Shown in pieces: positions 1-8,515 of a stretch of 18,193 nt of DNA; within the stretch, counting starts at the first letter, position 1; each line of letters opens with the position of its first letter. Source of the DNA: Lachnospiraceae bacterium (lineage in GTDB: Bacteria; Bacillota; Clostridia; Lachnospirales; Lachnospiraceae). Location: NCBI GenBank assembly GCA_003979345.1, contig RYVZ01000048.1:1-18193 (forward strand), read 5' to 3'. A program made the translations under genes and the position numbers. The notes below the pieces were generated by a model, which saw only the letters and a list, made by a program, of their open reading frames with translations, was not told the DNA's origin and did no database searches.

Positions 1-94
1 ACCGGGCCTTTACCCTATTGGAATCAAGATTTTGAACTTGTTTCGCAATTACCTAGTTATGCTGACAGGAGGCTGACTACCGCCTGTTGATCAT

Positions 95-124
95 ACTATA
101 GTCCGGAATTTTCAACTTTTTATC
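95..124 (-). promoter_or_regulatory. Response-regulator-like box with -10 element, for a gene left of the window
   Basis: On the minus strand the 16-mer GATAAAAAGTTGAAAA (109-124) matches 15 of 16 bases with the box upstream of the response regulator (2067-2082). In both copies the TTGAAA is followed after 9 bp by a -10-like hexamer, here TATAGT at 95-100. The box holds two half-sites 11 bp apart (TAGATAA and TTGAAAA), the spacing typical of OmpR/PhoB-family direct repeats. It lies just downstream of the kinase stop codon, so it would drive a gene beyond position 1. The remaining left flank (1-94) contains an imperfect hairpin (65-72 with 80-87) and no coding region that I can support. Confidence 0.5.
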
Positions 125-139
125 TACGCGGTCAGATAT

Positions 140-1339
140 TCATGCTCCACATCGAAAAGCAGCCGTTACCTGTGCGCCGTCCCTATTTTCCAGTTTCAGG
201 AATCCGCCGTGTTTTTCGCAGAGGATCTTGCAGATATTCAGACCCATGCCAAAATGTTCATGACCCGATTCTTTATCGGATTTATAAAAAGGTCTGACTG
301 CTTCCGTAAGGTCCTTTGCCGTAAATCCGTTTCCGTCGTCGGATACGGTTATTTGGAACAATTCATCTGCGGCAAAGACAGAGACAGTGATGGCATGCTT
401 TGCAAAGCGTATAGCGTTTGCCAAAAGATTTTCATAGACCTGCATGACGATGGATATGTCCAGTTCCATTGTTGTGTGAGAGGAAAGCATATTATTAAAA
501 CGGAAATCTTTTTCTTTACACAGGGATGTACCGGTCGTATTCATCTGTTTTAAGAGATCATTCCGGTCAACGGGCTGTTTTTGGATCTCGATATGTTCCA
601 AACGCTGTAGATCTGTCATGATCATGACATAGTTTTCAAGTCTTAGGATATGGCGGTTCATCATATCTGCAGTCTCGATGATTTTTTCTTCGGTCATCCT
701 TGGCGCATATTTGATCAACATTTCACTCTGCCCTTTTAAGACAGTCAGGGGTGTTCTTAAGTCATGTGCGAAAGCGGCGTTGAGGCGCCTGCGCTCTTCT
801 ATTTGGCGCCACAGCTCCGTATTACTGTTCCATAATGCCAGCCGCATTTTCTCAAAAGAGATACAGAGTTTTCCAAGCTCGTCCTTCCGGTCATAAGAAA
901 TCTTAAAATCCAGATTGTTTTCAGAAATGTTATCCGTCGCGCCAGCGAGAATTTCCAAAGGCTTTTGCAGTATCTTTTTATAAAAAATAATACTGGCAAT
1001 AAAAAGACATACAAAAAAACTGAGCGGAAAAACTACAAAACTTAGAATGCCTAACACATTATAGACAATATCTTCCAAAGGCGTCATAAACTGGGTAGAA
1101 CCCACCGTCATATAATCGATGTAAAATGTTTGTTCGTCGCCGGTGCCATGAAATGTAGAGGAATGTTTTTGATAGTTATAGTAATCCTCATATTTACCGA
1201 GGATCGCATGCTGTGCGTTCTGCAATAATCCGGAGCAGATTACTGAAATGATCAGTGCGGTTAAAATAGAAAGGCAGGTGAATGTGATATAATCTTTTTT
1301 GATCGATTTTGCAGTAAAAAAATGTTTTATTTTGCCCAT
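140..1339 (-). CDS. Two-component sensor histidine kinase (VanS-like)
   Basis: A 399-residue membrane sensor kinase that should autophosphorylate and pass phosphate to the adjacent response regulator. Helix 1 spans about residues 19-40 and helix 2 about 95-120, with an extracytoplasmic loop of about 55 residues between them, so the sensing domain is small. A HAMP-like segment follows (about 120-175). The HisKA H-box is AFAHDLRTPL with phospho-acceptor His192. The HATPase domain shows an N-box (VYENLLANAIRFAK, Asn308), a G1 box DDGNGF (334-339) and a G2 box GMGL (364-367), so the catalytic core looks intact. The start overlaps the end of the response-regulator gene by 13 bp, indicating translational coupling. 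This type is often found near antimicrobial-peptide resistance transporters; the ligand cannot be told from sequence. Confidence 0.93.
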   Translation of the reverse strand: MGKIKHFFTAKSIKKDYITFTCLSILTALIISVICSGLLQNAQHAILGKYEDYYNYQKHSSTFHGTGDEQTFYIDYMTVGSTQFMTPLEDIVYNVLGILSFVVFPLSFFVCLFIASIIFYKKILQKPLEILAGATDNISENNLDFKISYDRKDELGKLCISFEKMRLALWNSNTELWRQIEERRRLNAAFAHDLRTPLTVLKGQSEMLIKYAPRMTEEKIIETADMMNRHILRLENYVMIMTDLQRLEHIEIQKQPVDRNDLLKQMNTTGTSLCKEKDFRFNNMLSSHTTMELDISIVMQVYENLLANAIRFAKHAITVSVFAADELFQITVSDDGNGFTAKDLTEAVRPFYKSDKESGHEHFGMGLNICKILCEKHGGFLKLENRDGAQVTAAFRCGA

Positions 1340-2004
1340 CGGTATCCCATCCCCCAGACTGTTTCAATATACGGCTTCATACCGGCATCCCTAAACTTTG
1401 CACGTATACGGCGGATGTGTTCGGCGATCACGGAAGATTCACCCTCGCTGTCATAGTCCCAAACCAGTTCGTAAATACGCTCTTTGTCAAAAATCTGCCC
1501 TCTGTGCGAGGATAATAGCTCTATGATATCAAACTCCTTTTTGGCAAGAGAAAGCGGATTTCCGTCATAGTAAAGGCATCTATGTGTATAGTCGATCGTT
1601 AGTTTATCATCAAAATGTATTTTTGTGGATTCTGCCTTGCGGCGCTCCCTCCTAAGATGCGCCGAGACCCTTGCGCCCAGCTCCTCTATGGAAAACGGTT
1701 TGACAATGTAGTCGTCGGCGCCGATACCGAAGCCCCTAATCTTATCCGCATCATCAATTCTGGCCGTCAGAAAGAGAATGGGACAGGACACAAAATCCCG
1801 GATGCGGGTGCAGACCTCCATACCGTCTATGTCCGGCATATTGATATCAAGCAGGATCAGGTCCGGCTGTTTTTCCGCGTTTGCAATGGCGTCTAAACCG
1901 TTTGCGGAGGTGATGACATCATAGCCGTTCCACTCAAAATAATTTTTCAGCATTGTGACGATATCCGCTTCATCGTCCACGATCAGGATCTTGTTTTTCA
2001 TCAT
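1327..2004 (-). CDS. OmpR-family response regulator (VanR-like)
   Basis: Receiver domain followed by a winged-helix DNA-binding domain. The reading frame extends upstream to 2073, but I take the start at the tandem ATG codons 2004/2001, because AAGGAAG lies about 8 bp before them and the protein then begins with the family-typical KNKILIVDDE. Counting from the ATG at 2001, the acidic pocket is DDE (9-11), the phospho-acceptor is Asp52 (LILLDINMPD), the conserved Thr is 79 and the Lys is 101 (VKPF). The C-terminal Trans_reg_C domain (about 130-225) ends with the wing motif VWGMGYRW. Length is normal at about 225 residues. It is the cognate partner of the overlapping kinase. The box at 2067-2082 suggests autoregulation. 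Confidence 0.94.
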   Translation of the reverse strand: MMKNKILIVDDEADIVTMLKNYFEWNGYDVITSANGLDAIANAEKQPDLILLDINMPDIDGMEVCTRIRDFVSCPILFLTARIDDADKIRGFGIGADDYIVKPFSIEELGARVSAHLRRERRKAESTKIHFDDKLTIDYTHRCLYYDGNPLSLAKKEFDIIELLSSHRGQIFDKERIYELVWDYDSEGESSVIAEHIRRIRAKFRDAGMKPYIETVWGMGYRWAK

Positions 2005-2052
2005 TATCAGATACTTCCTTGCCGTTATATTTTGCACACTACTTCTGCTTAA

Positions 2053-2082
2053 AGGATACGTGCCACTTTTCAACTATTTATC
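2053..2082 (-). promoter_or_regulatory. Putative autoregulatory box and promoter of the two-component operon
   Basis: Minus strand GATAAATAGTTGAAAA (2067-2082) is a direct repeat of TTGATAA/TTGAAAA with 11-bp periodicity (the first half-site begins two bases outside the 16-mer). After 9 bp comes TATCCT (2053-2058) as a weak -10. There is no good separate -35, which fits an activator-dependent promoter where the regulator binds at the -35 position. The same architecture recurs at 95-124. The identity of the -10 is uncertain; the repeat itself is visible directly. Confidence 0.5.
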
Positions 2083-2136
2083 AACATATCGCCATTTGAA
2101 ACGGGCATGCGTGCCATGTCAGGCGCCGATGTGTAA

Positions 2137-2180
2137 ACAGATAGGGAAACGCTTCGTTAGGAAGTGTTCCCCTATCCTGT
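2137..2180 (-). terminator. Intrinsic terminator-like hairpin after the ABC permease
   Basis: A long hairpin of about 18 bp with a G-U pair, one mismatch and a one-base bulge, around a short loop near 2156-2160. It falls 24 bp past the permease stop. The U-tract on the minus strand is short (CTGTTTAC), so termination may be partial. It separates the GntR/ABC operon from the two-component operon. Confidence 0.55.
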
Positions 2181-2203
2181 ATGATGTATGGATGGCTTTC
2201 GCT

Positions 2204-3057
2204 TTATTCTAAGTTGACATGTTTCTTCACTATAAAAGCACAGATCACATAGTAGATGACGGCAAAAATGGAGAAAATGCCGATCGAGAGCCAGAGTCCG
2301 GCCTGCGTAGTCTTGGTAATGGCTTCGCGTATCTGCTCGAAGCTTTGATGAGCATCAGTGACACGAACCGAGAACCATCGTTCCGGAATGTGCATGATGA
2401 TCACGGTTACAATAATCTGCTCTAAAAAAGCAAGACCGATACCGATTCCGATTGCCGCGCGGATCTTGTGCAGGCTTGCGAGCTGTCCTAAGGATATTGC
2501 GGTATAAACGAGCAGCAGGGCGTTGCACAAGGCTGCGAGGACGAGCAGCACAACGATCAGCATCAGAACCGGGAAATGATAACCGGTCGAATACAGGACG
2601 CTCTGATCCAATTCCCGATAACTGAAGGAGCGGAGTGCATTTACAAATCCGTTGGGCTCAGACGCCAAAAAAATCGTAATGATACTCAAAACAAGTATGA
2701 TACCGGAGATGAGCAGCCATACGATGAGGTGATCAGCCGCGCGTTTAAGTTTGAGAGCGGGCTTACCGGCAGCGTATGCGTTAAGTATCCCTGTTCCGAG
2801 TACATACTTTTGTAGAACCGTTCGCATGTCATAATGAAAACAAGGATGACAAGCGCTATGACGACCAACGTATAAGAGAGTACGAATGTGATCACAAGCA
2901 CGTTTTCGATTTCCTTTGGAAGGATACTATTTGACCGGGGAGCCGGAGTACGGAAAAGAAAGCATCCGAGCACGGTTGATATGACTGTCATCAGATAAAT
3001 GATCAACATTGGTCTGTATGTGGACTTAAATTCGTTTCGCAGTAATTTTCCTAACAT
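2204..3057 (-). pseudogene. ABC-2 type transporter permease, split by a frameshift
   Basis: Two overlapping frames together encode one six-helix permease of about 285 residues. The first frame starts at 3057 behind GGGAGGTG, overlaps the ATPase stop by 7 bp, and carries two helices (about residues 18-36 and 52-75) plus the family-like segment EQGYLTHTLPVSP. It then drifts into unrelated sequence and stops at 2686. The second frame (2204-2827) resumes with ADHLIVWLLISG and four more helices. The switch must lie at about 2735-2770, where loss of one base (a -1 shift) would explain it. Most likely this is a real inactivating mutation or a sequencing error. A near-slippery CTTAAAC sits in the switch region but is not a canonical heptamer. 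If the gene is broken, the upstream ATPase has no visible membrane partner. Confidence 0.75.
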
Positions 3058-3749
3058 CTGAACACCTCCCTGAAAAGCGCGTCAACCGATTTGCCCTGTT
3101 CTTCGCGGATCGCATCTACTGAGGAAGTTAAGCGGATCTGACCATTCTGAATGAATAGCACCTGATCTAAGACATTTTCGATATCTGCGATCAAATGTGT
3201 GGAAATGATGATCGAAGCGGAAGTATCGTAATTTGTCAGGATCACATTCAAAATATAATCTCTGGCAGCAGGATCGACACCGGCGATCGGCTCATCCAGA
3301 ATGTAGAGATCGGCACGGCGGCTCATGACAAGGATGAGCTGCACCTTTTCTTTTGTACCCTTGGACATGGATTTTAAGCGATCCTTTGCATTGATGCCGA
3401 GCTTCGCCAGCATGTCGTAAGCTCGCCGCTCATCAAAATCCTCGTAAAACGTCTTAAAAAACGAAATGACTTCTGAAACACGCTGATTCATATTCAAATA
3501 CGTATGATCCGGCAGATAAGAGATTACTTTTTTGCTGTCGATGCCGATCGGCTTTCCTTTTACAAGGACGGTTCCGCTTGACGGCGTGAGCAGGCCGTTT
3601 AATATTTTGATTAATGTTGTCTTTCCGCTGCCATTCGGTCCGAGCAGACCGATGATATGTCCGCTCTCGATTGTCAGATTGACATCATGCAGGGCTGTTA
3701 CTTTTCCATAATTTTTGTTTAGCCCCGTACATTCTACCAATGTACTCAT
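3051..3749 (-). CDS. ABC transporter ATP-binding protein
   Basis: A 232-residue ATPase that should power the adjacent ABC-2 permease. Walker A is GPNGSGKTT (37-45), the signature-like loop is MSKGTKEK (128-135, divergent from LSGGQ as in YtrB/EcsA-type ATPases), Walker B is YILDEP (Asp152, Glu153), and the H-loop is STHL (His184). GGGAGGAG lies 8 bp before the ATG. It sits 58 bp after the GntR gene and overlaps the permease start, forming a GntR-ATPase-permease operon like the ytr/bcr type associated with cell-envelope antibiotics. The substrate is unknown. Its partner permease is frameshifted. Confidence 0.92.
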   Translation of the reverse strand: MSTLVECTGLNKNYGKVTALHDVNLTIESGHIIGLLGPNGSGKTTLIKILNGLLTPSSGTVLVKGKPIGIDSKKVISYLPDHTYLNMNQRVSEVISFFKTFYEDFDERRAYDMLAKLGINAKDRLKSMSKGTKEKVQLILVMSRRADLYILDEPIAGVDPAARDYILNVILTNYDTSASIIISTHLIADIENVLDQVLFIQNGQIRLTSSVDAIREEQGKSVDALFREVFRC

Positions 3750-3807
3750 GTTTGATTCTCCTCCCTTTTTGATGATATTCCGTGCTAGAAACAGATGGAC
3801 AGCGGTT

Positions 3808-4164
3808 TTAAGCCTTTTGCCTCAATGCGTCTGCCGCATCTTGTACGCTGTAGCCAATCTGCTGCATCCCCTCTAAAAAAGCATCGATCAGCTGCTTTGC
3901 CCTGCGCTCTTTTAACAGCTCGATCATAGCGGTATCTTCTGTAATAAATCGTCCGCTTGTGCGCTGTGTGTAGACGAGTCCGGCGCGCTCCAATTCGGCG
4001 AGCGCTTTCTGCATCGTATTTGGATTTACCGCCGCCAGCATGGCAAGCTCACGGACGGAAGGAAGCTTATCGCCCGGCGCATATTTGCCGGATAAGATGT
4101 CTGTTTGAATCTTATCAATGATCTGCTGGAAGATCGGTCTGTCTGAGTCAAGTTCCCATGGCAT
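3808..4164 (-). CDS. GntR-family regulator, YtrA subfamily
   Basis: A short (118-residue) one-domain-plus-dimerisation GntR protein. The winged helix-turn-helix spans about residues 9-75 and contains the family hallmarks PIFQQIIDKI, GDKLPSVRELA, VNPNTMQKAL and LERAGLVYTQ. The C-terminal tail of about 40 residues is helical and too short for an effector domain, which is the definition of the YtrA group. The start is set by GGGGTG 5 bp upstream of the ATG. Family members repress their own operon with a linked ABC transporter and are relieved by cell-wall-active compounds; the linkage here fits, and the inducer is inferred only. Confidence 0.93.
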   Translation of the reverse strand: MPWELDSDRPIFQQIIDKIQTDILSGKYAPGDKLPSVRELAMLAAVNPNTMQKALAELERAGLVYTQRTSGRFITEDTAMIELLKERRAKQLIDAFLEGMQQIGYSVQDAADALRQKA

Positions 4165-4190
4165 GTCATCACCCCGTTTTCTGTCTGAAT

Positions 4191-4232
4191 GTATTACTAT
4201 ATTATTGTGTTACTCACATATTACAGCAATAC
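4191..4232 (-). promoter_or_regulatory. Promoter and candidate operator of the GntR/ABC operon
   Basis: On the minus strand TTGCTG (4224-4229) and AATAAT (4201-4206) are separated by 17 bp, giving a start near 4194, about 30 nt before the ATG. The region is framed by an imperfect inverted repeat, GTATTAC (4191-4197) and GCAATAC (4226-4232), with an inner TGTG/CACA dyad (4206-4218) on almost the same centre. A YtrA-type repressor bound here would cover the promoter. The -10 is not strong, so the promoter call is moderate. Confidence 0.42.
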
Positions 4233-4300
4233 AAAAAAGAAGTCAAGGGGTAAACAGATATAAAAAAATTACTTGAGGAAATACGGATGATGCGATATTG

Positions 4301-4306
4301 TATAAT
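4301..4306 (+). promoter_or_regulatory. -10 element for the nucleotidyltransferase gene
   Basis: A perfect TATAAT lies 27 bp before the ATG at 4334. No convincing -35 exists at 16-18 bp (TTGAGG at 4273 is 22 bp away). The transcript would start near 4313, leaving a leader of only about 20 nt with no purine-rich ribosome binding site. Confidence 0.4.
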
Positions 4307-4333
4307 GACTTTCCCTTAAGCGTATGCTAAAAT

Positions 4334-5128
4334 ATGCCTATGTATCAACATCATATAGAATCAATCGAAAACTTAATACAGTATTTTACTGGTAAAAAAG
4401 AAGTCATTGCACTTATTTTTGGAGGTTCTGTTGCGAAAGGCTGCGAACGTCCCGACTCCGATCTGGACGCGATGGTCGTGCTTACGGAAGAAGCCTATGA
4501 GCTTCGGCATAAGGAAAATCGCACGGCGGAAACGATCGGGGGATATTGTACCTATGAAGGCGGGTATTTTGACGTCAAATATATGACGAAACAATTTTTG
4601 AAAGATGCGGCAGAAAAGGGTAGTGAGCCGGCGCGCAACGCGTTTGTGAAAGCGCGGGTACTCTTTACCAGGGATGATGAAATACCGCAGATTGTGGCAG
4701 AAATCCCCGTATTTCAAAAGAAGGAGAAGGAGGAGAAAATGTTATCCTTCTATTCTGATTTCTGGCTAAATTATTATTACTTCTTAAAGAGCTGCCCGCT
4801 TGACGGCTATATGAAACTGCATGCAGTCAATGAAGTCATTTACAGTATTTACCGGATGATTTTGCAGGAACATGAAATTCTGTTTCCAAGTAACCGGAGG
4901 CTGGAGGAATTCGTGCAGGGAATTTCGCCGGAGACGGCGAAGCTTGTTTCGCTTGGCAGGGTCTGTGCCGGAACGCAGGAAATGGCAGATGTTGACCGGT
5001 TTGTGGAATGCTTTCTGAAGCTGACGTCTTATCAGGCACCGGTCGATATTGGGCGGGTTCTGTCACAGTATACGACGGATTTTGAGCAATGGTGGAGAGT
5101 CCCGAGACCGAATATCAATGAGTGGTAA
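4334..5128 (+). CDS. Nucleotidyltransferase-fold protein (function unknown)
   Basis: A 264-residue protein with an N-terminal Pol-beta-like nucleotidyltransferase domain. The signature is FGGSVAKG (29-36) followed by SDLD with Asp43 and Asp45, and a third acidic candidate at Asp80 in YFDVKY. These are the metal-binding positions used by aminoglycoside/lincosamide nucleotidyltransferases and by MNT antitoxins. The C-terminal half (about 110-264) is mostly helical and rich in aromatic residues. It could be an antibiotic-modifying enzyme or a housekeeping relative; nothing in the sequence decides this, and no HEPN toxin partner lies beside it. The gene stands alone between divergent and convergent neighbours. 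There is no clear Shine-Dalgarno sequence; a second ATG at 4340 is possible. Confidence 0.8.
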   Translation: MPMYQHHIESIENLIQYFTGKKEVIALIFGGSVAKGCERPDSDLDAMVVLTEEAYELRHKENRTAETIGGYCTYEGGYFDVKYMTKQFLKDAAEKGSEPARNAFVKARVLFTRDDEIPQIVAEIPVFQKKEKEEKMLSFYSDFWLNYYYFLKSCPLDGYMKLHAVNEVIYSIYRMILQEHEILFPSNRRLEEFVQGISPETAKLVSLGRVCAGTQEMADVDRFVECFLKLTSYQAPVDIGRVLSQYTTDFEQWWRVPRPNINEW

Positions 5129-5167
5129 AAAACGAGGCGGATACTAAGGTATCTGCCTCGTTTTTTA
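5127..5167 (+). terminator. Rho-independent terminator of the nucleotidyltransferase gene
   Basis: The stem AACGAGGCGGATAC pairs with GTATCTGCCTCGTT (one G-U pair) around a TAAG-type loop and is followed by a run of seven T. It begins at the stop codon. A run of A before the stem means it could also act on the opposite strand. Confidence 0.88.
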
Positions 5168-5208
5168 GATATGAAGATTTCACGAAAAGGATCCATTTTA
5201 CGAATTCA

Positions 5209-5270
5209 AAAGACTCCGTTTTACGGAGTCTTTGAAAGAACGCTTCACGTTTTTGGTGAAGCGTTCTTTT
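5209..5270 (-). terminator. Tandem hairpins downstream of lacZ
   Basis: Two adjacent perfect hairpins: 5235-5248 with 5256-5269 (14 bp, 7-nt loop), and 5209-5219 with 5223-5233 (11 bp, 3-nt loop). On the minus strand they begin 2-3 nt after the lacZ stop and end in short T runs. They probably terminate lacZ and may also back up the plus-strand terminator. The interval 5171-5205 shows nothing else. Confidence 0.7.
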
Positions 5271-5271
5271 G

Positions 5272-8200
5272 TTATGCCAAAGGTAACAAATAGAAGGAGC
5301 ATGTTTTTTTGCCTTCCGCCGGGATCAGATACGGTTTGTGAACCGGCGCGCCCCAGCTGTCATCGCCGCCGACACCCATCTGCATACTGCTGATCCGGAT
5401 GACGGTCTCATAAGGTTTTGGCAGCTCAAACGAATGGCGTGCGGTTTCAAGCTCCTGCGGAAGGTAGGGCAGTGCGCTTACATTTAAGGGATTATGCCCG
5501 TCATACAGGATATGCAGTCCGCAGCCGTCCGCGTCGGTAATATCCGCAAAACGCACGTCCGTATGGTTACCGGTTTCCTGTGGAAACAGGTAATGCGCCA
5601 CATTATCCATCACCAAATTATGATAGCATCCGATCCGGCTGCCGCTCTTTCGGTCGGCATACGTTTCTTCCATTCCCCTGCCATACCAGCGCAGATTATC
5701 ATAAAACAGCGGCAGGGCAGTGCACATACCAAATTCCGGCAGATCGGGAAGTCCCGTAAAGCCATCGCTTTCCATGGTTACCTTGATCAGTCCCGCAGCA
5801 TTCACTCGATAGGTGACCGTACACAGAACGCCCTCGCAGAGCGGCGTGCGATATTCATAACAGATCATAACGGTTCCGTCTGTTTCACGCTTTGTCTGCG
5901 TAAGCGCTGCTGTCAGATTTTCGCTGATCAGCTTCCAGATTCCCTGTCGTGCCGGCATGCCGTTTCCGATGTCATTTTGTACGGGTGCCCGCCAGAAATT
6001 CGGCCGCAAAGGTCGGTAAAGCAGTTCTTTTGCAGGCATGTATTTCTGAATGGCGCTCTGTTTCAGGTTCATGGAGAGGAATGCCTGATTTCCGCGGTTA
6101 AAAATGTAATGAAACCGCATGTGCTCTTTTGCGCCCTCTGCCATATATTCGCCATGAACGCCTACGTTATAAACACACTCTTCCATGGCGGGAGCCTTCT
6201 GCGCAGCACCGGATTTTTTTCTGCTTTCATGGGTTTTGGCTGCTATGCGCACAAGTGTATCGTCAAGATAACGGCCAAAGCCTTCCGATTGTCCAAATGC
6301 GACTTCATAGCCGGCAGGTGCATAGCTTCTGTCTTTTTTTAATAAAACAGACACGGTGACCAGATATTCTCCGTCCGACCGCTCTGCGCTTATCACCCTG
6401 GCATCGTAAGGAAGCAGATAGATCGCTTCACTGCCGGCCGCAACGCGTACAGGCAGTTCGTCTTCGCGCACACGTTCTCCGTTTTTCGTCAGTACGGCGA
6501 CGAAACGGTAAGGTTCCGTGCCCTCAAAAAGGGACAGATTTTTGAGGATCACACGGTCATGCTGAACAGTAATATGAAAATTCTGGTAGTCATGCTTTAC
6601 CTGAACAAGCTTTGGCGACGGCGTACGGTCGGCAAACATGATGCCGTTACCCGAGAAGTCAGCGTCGTGGGGGCGGTCTGCAAAATCACCTCCGTAGCCT
6701 AAGTAGGATTCTCCGCCGGCGTTTGTTGCTTCCATAGCCTGATCAACATAATCCCAGATAAATCCGCCCTGATAGAGGGGTTCTGTTTCCGTCAGTTCTG
6801 TATATTCGTCGAAATTGCCGGTGGAGTTTCCCATCGAATGGGAGAACTCGCAGCTCACAAACGGCTTCTCACGATGGTCTTTTAGGTAGGAGGCAATTTC
6901 CGCAGGCTTCCAATACATGCGGCTGACCACATCCGACGTGTCCGGATAGCGCTCGTCATGGCACAGACCTTCATAGTGTACAAGACGTGTCTCATCCTTG
7001 GCATGAAACAGCTGGGACATTTGGTAAATGTCAAAGCCGCCGGAAGACTCGTTTCCGCAGGACCACAGAAGGACGCTCGGATGGTTTTTGTCCCGCTCAA
7101 ACATCGAATTGGCGCGGTCTAATACGGCGGCGAGCCACTCAGGTTTATCTGCGGGAATGGAGATCTCGTCGTCCGGGCGTGCGCCGTCGCGGTAGACGCA
7201 GCCGTGCGTTTCTAAATTTGTCTCGTTCACCAGATAGATTCCTTCGCTGTCACAGAGTTCGTAGAAACAGCCGGAATTCGGGTAATGGGATGTGCGCACG
7301 GCATTGATATTATTGCGTTTCATGTTAAGTACGTCCTGCTTTTGCAGCTCATAGGGCAGCGAGCGTCCTGAGTGCGCGCAGAATTCATGACGGTTTACAC
7401 CCTTAAAAACGATTCTTCTGCCATTTAATTCCATAATGCCGTTCTGCAGTGAAAAGGTACGGATACCGACCTTTTGTACGATCTGCTCAACAAGTCCGGT
7501 CGTTTTGCCGTCCGCATCCAAATGGCGGATGAAAATCTTGAGCGTATAGAGCCGGGGATTTTCAGCGCTCCAAAGAAGAGGCTGTTCCAGTTTGATACTG
7601 AGCTGCTGTGTATAGACATCGGGTGTGGTAAGTGTCTCTGCGCTCACGGTTTCGTTTAATGCCGGTCTTCCCTCTACGGGTTTTGTGAATCGGACAAGTT
7701 CTTTGCCATCCGGGGAATATACACGATATTCGGCACAAAAATCATTTGCTTCGCTCATGCGCAGATATTCATAGCGCAGGCTTAAGGAAATCAGCGCTTT
7801 CGTGTTGTTTTCTTCTAAAGTAGTCCGGACAAAGAGATCCTCTAAATGGCATGCCGGTTTTGTGTAGAGAACGACATCGCGGAAAATACCGGAAAAGCGG
7901 AAAAAGTCCTGATCTTCGAGCCAGGAACCTGAGGAAAACCGGTATACCTGAACGGCGATCTTGTTTTTTCCATCGCGGACGAACGGTGTGATCTCAAATT
8001 CGGCAGGTGTAAAGCTGTCCTCACTGTAGCCGGCGAACGTGCCGTTGACCCATAGCGCAAACGCGCTTTCCACACCGTGAAAGCAAAGATATACGGGCTC
8101 ATCGGTCAGAACGAGCGATACTTCGCGGATATAGGAGCCGGTCGGGTTAAAGCGTGACGGCACTTCGCCCGGAAGCACGGTTTCAACGCCGTCCCACGGA

Positions 8201-8481
8201 TAGGTAACATTCAGGTATTGGGGATGTCCGTAACCCTGAAGTTCCATATGAGACGGGACGGGAATGGTATCCCACCCGCTGTCATCATAACCTTCCCGCT
8301 CGAAGCCTTTCGGTGCAGAAGAGATATTTTCACTGTAACGGAATTTCCAGTCACCGTTTAACAGTATTTTTCCGTCCTGTTCGCCTGCTTCATCCCGATA
8401 CCAGGCATGATCGGAATGCGCCCGTAAGCGCCGGATCGCAAAGACTTCGGGATCGCGGATAACGTCATAATCAAATTTCAT
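5272..8481 (-). CDS. lacZ: Beta-galactosidase, GH2 family (LacZ type)
   Basis: A 1069-residue GH2 enzyme hydrolysing lactose and other beta-galactosides, full length for the large LacZ class. There is no signal peptide, so it is cytoplasmic. Domain order: sugar-binding jelly roll (about 40-215), Ig-like domain (about 217-340), TIM barrel (about 345-640), a linker beta domain, then the Bgal_small_N domain (about 790-1065). The acid/base is Glu478 in LLWSCGNES and the nucleophile is Glu545 in FVSCEFSHSMGNS. The conserved VNRHEF (362-367) and NAVRTSHYPN (393-402) are present. AAGGGGGT lies 6 bp before the ATG. It follows the antiporter gene by 34 bp with no terminator between, so both are probably co-transcribed. 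No lac repressor or permease is in view. Confidence 0.97.
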   Translation of the reverse strand: MKFDYDVIRDPEVFAIRRLRAHSDHAWYRDEAGEQDGKILLNGDWKFRYSENISSAPKGFEREGYDDSGWDTIPVPSHMELQGYGHPQYLNVTYPWDGVETVLPGEVPSRFNPTGSYIREVSLVLTDEPVYLCFHGVESAFALWVNGTFAGYSEDSFTPAEFEITPFVRDGKNKIAVQVYRFSSGSWLEDQDFFRFSGIFRDVVLYTKPACHLEDLFVRTTLEENNTKALISLSLRYEYLRMSEANDFCAEYRVYSPDGKELVRFTKPVEGRPALNETVSAETLTTPDVYTQQLSIKLEQPLLWSAENPRLYTLKIFIRHLDADGKTTGLVEQIVQKVGIRTFSLQNGIMELNGRRIVFKGVNRHEFCAHSGRSLPYELQKQDVLNMKRNNINAVRTSHYPNSGCFYELCDSEGIYLVNETNLETHGCVYRDGARPDDEISIPADKPEWLAAVLDRANSMFERDKNHPSVLLWSCGNESSGGFDIYQMSQLFHAKDETRLVHYEGLCHDERYPDTSDVVSRMYWKPAEIASYLKDHREKPFVSCEFSHSMGNSTGNFDEYTELTETEPLYQGGFIWDYVDQAMEATNAGGESYLGYGGDFADRPHDADFSGNGIMFADRTPSPKLVQVKHDYQNFHITVQHDRVILKNLSLFEGTEPYRFVAVLTKNGERVREDELPVRVAAGSEAIYLLPYDARVISAERSDGEYLVTVSVLLKKDRSYAPAGYEVAFGQSEGFGRYLDDTLVRIAAKTHESRKKSGAAQKAPAMEECVYNVGVHGEYMAEGAKEHMRFHYIFNRGNQAFLSMNLKQSAIQKYMPAKELLYRPLRPNFWRAPVQNDIGNGMPARQGIWKLISENLTAALTQTKRETDGTVMICYEYRTPLCEGVLCTVTYRVNAAGLIKVTMESDGFTGLPDLPEFGMCTALPLFYDNLRWYGRGMEETYADRKSGSRIGCYHNLVMDNVAHYLFPQETGNHTDVRFADITDADGCGLHILYDGHNPLNVSALPYLPQELETARHSFELPKPYETVIRISSMQMGVGGDDSWGAPVHKPYLIPAEGKKTCSFYLLPLA

Positions 8482-8515
8482 AGTATACCCCCTTTACAAT
8501 AAAAGATTTTATTTT